From Chitinophaga pinensis (GTDB lineage Bacteria > Bacteroidota > Bacteroidia > Chitinophagales > Chitinophagaceae), in NCBI RefSeq assembly GCF_007896845.1, contig NZ_VOHS01000007.1, positions 124,001 through 188,000 of the forward strand: 64,000 nt of DNA. Reading direction: 5' to 3'. Positions 63,926 to 64,000 of the stretch are shown piece by piece (within the stretch, counting starts at the first letter, position 1; each line of letters starts with the position of its first letter). A program made the translations under genes and the position numbers. Under the pieces are notes generated by a model, which saw only the letters and a program-made list of their open reading frames with translations, was not told the DNA's origin and made no database searches.

Positions 63926-64000
63926 ATGGCAACAAGCACAAAAAGTCTGACTTTCTCATTAGGAGGTCAGCTGGAAATCAACCGTCTTGGTTACGGTGCA
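63926..64000 (+). CDS. Aldo/keto reductase, N-terminal fragment (cut by window edge)
   Basis: The 25 visible residues, MATSTKSLTFSLGG then QLEINRLGYGA, match the start of NADPH-dependent aldo/keto reductases (typical NRLGYGAMR). The rest lies beyond the window, so the substrate cannot be inferred. Confidence 0.7.
   Translation, partial: MATSTKSLTFSLGGQLEINRLGYGA

Noticed and set aside
1..64000. Insertion sequences, prophage, CRISPR or defence genes
   Set aside because: No transposase, integrase, terminal repeats, repeat-spacer arrays or nuclease/methylase modules were seen; the only tandem repeat is the 55-bp unit near 58755.

Overview
The window looks like a chromosome segment of a Bacteroidota bacterium close to Chitinophaga. 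The signs are ECF sigma/FecR/SusC/SusD modules, STN-domain TonB receptors, HmuY lipoproteins, weak ribosome-binding sites and TAnnTTTG-type -7 promoter elements. No tRNA, rRNA, CRISPR array, transposase or phage gene was found.

Layout: 1-3555 is housekeeping (end of dnaB, a MATE exporter, rsmE, one unknown gene). 3714-12415 is a glycan uptake locus: ECF sigma, FecR anti-sigma, SusC, SusD and a frameshifted GH127 beta-L-arabinofuranosidase. 12483-14120 holds a SnoaL-like protein and pyrD on the minus strand. 14271-19429 is a second ECF/FecR/TonB receptor module with a DUF4249 lipoprotein. 19794-34505 is a haem acquisition region: hmuTUVS, a small Cys-containing protein, two TonB receptors (the second frameshifted), several HmuY-like lipoproteins and two lipoproteins with repeat-type extracellular domains. 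34609-37446 has a eukaryotic-type (GSII) glutamine synthetase and an S41 peptidase. 37718-44929 is a light-sensing operon: response regulator, haem oxygenase, a bacteriophytochrome lacking any output domain, and a very large CheB-CheR-PAS-histidine kinase. 45006-53550 holds a CsgG/LpoB-like protein, a heavy-metal RND efflux operon with a DUF190 protein, and xseAB. 53726-58691 has a type II NADH dehydrogenase, an ABC exporter, a PchR-like AraC regulator and a divergent small gene. 59256-63547 holds GH39 and GH95 glycosidases, and the window ends inside an aldo/keto reductase.

The most interesting signal is a shared promoter architecture at six places. Two TTTTCC-type boxes (often followed by TTGCGTAA) lie 21-22 bp apart (31 bp at one site), and the second box always sits 34 bp before a -7 element. 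The six sites precede hmuTUVS, the small Cys protein, both haem-type TonB receptor operons, the haem oxygenase/phytochrome operon, and the small gene divergent from the PchR-like AraC gene. I infer one AraC-controlled iron/haem regulon that joins haem import, haem cleavage and red-light sensing. The regulator, its ligand and the binding itself are inferred, not shown.

Two genes (GH127 and the second haem-region receptor) are each broken by one missing base in a homopolymer run, which may be sequencing error.
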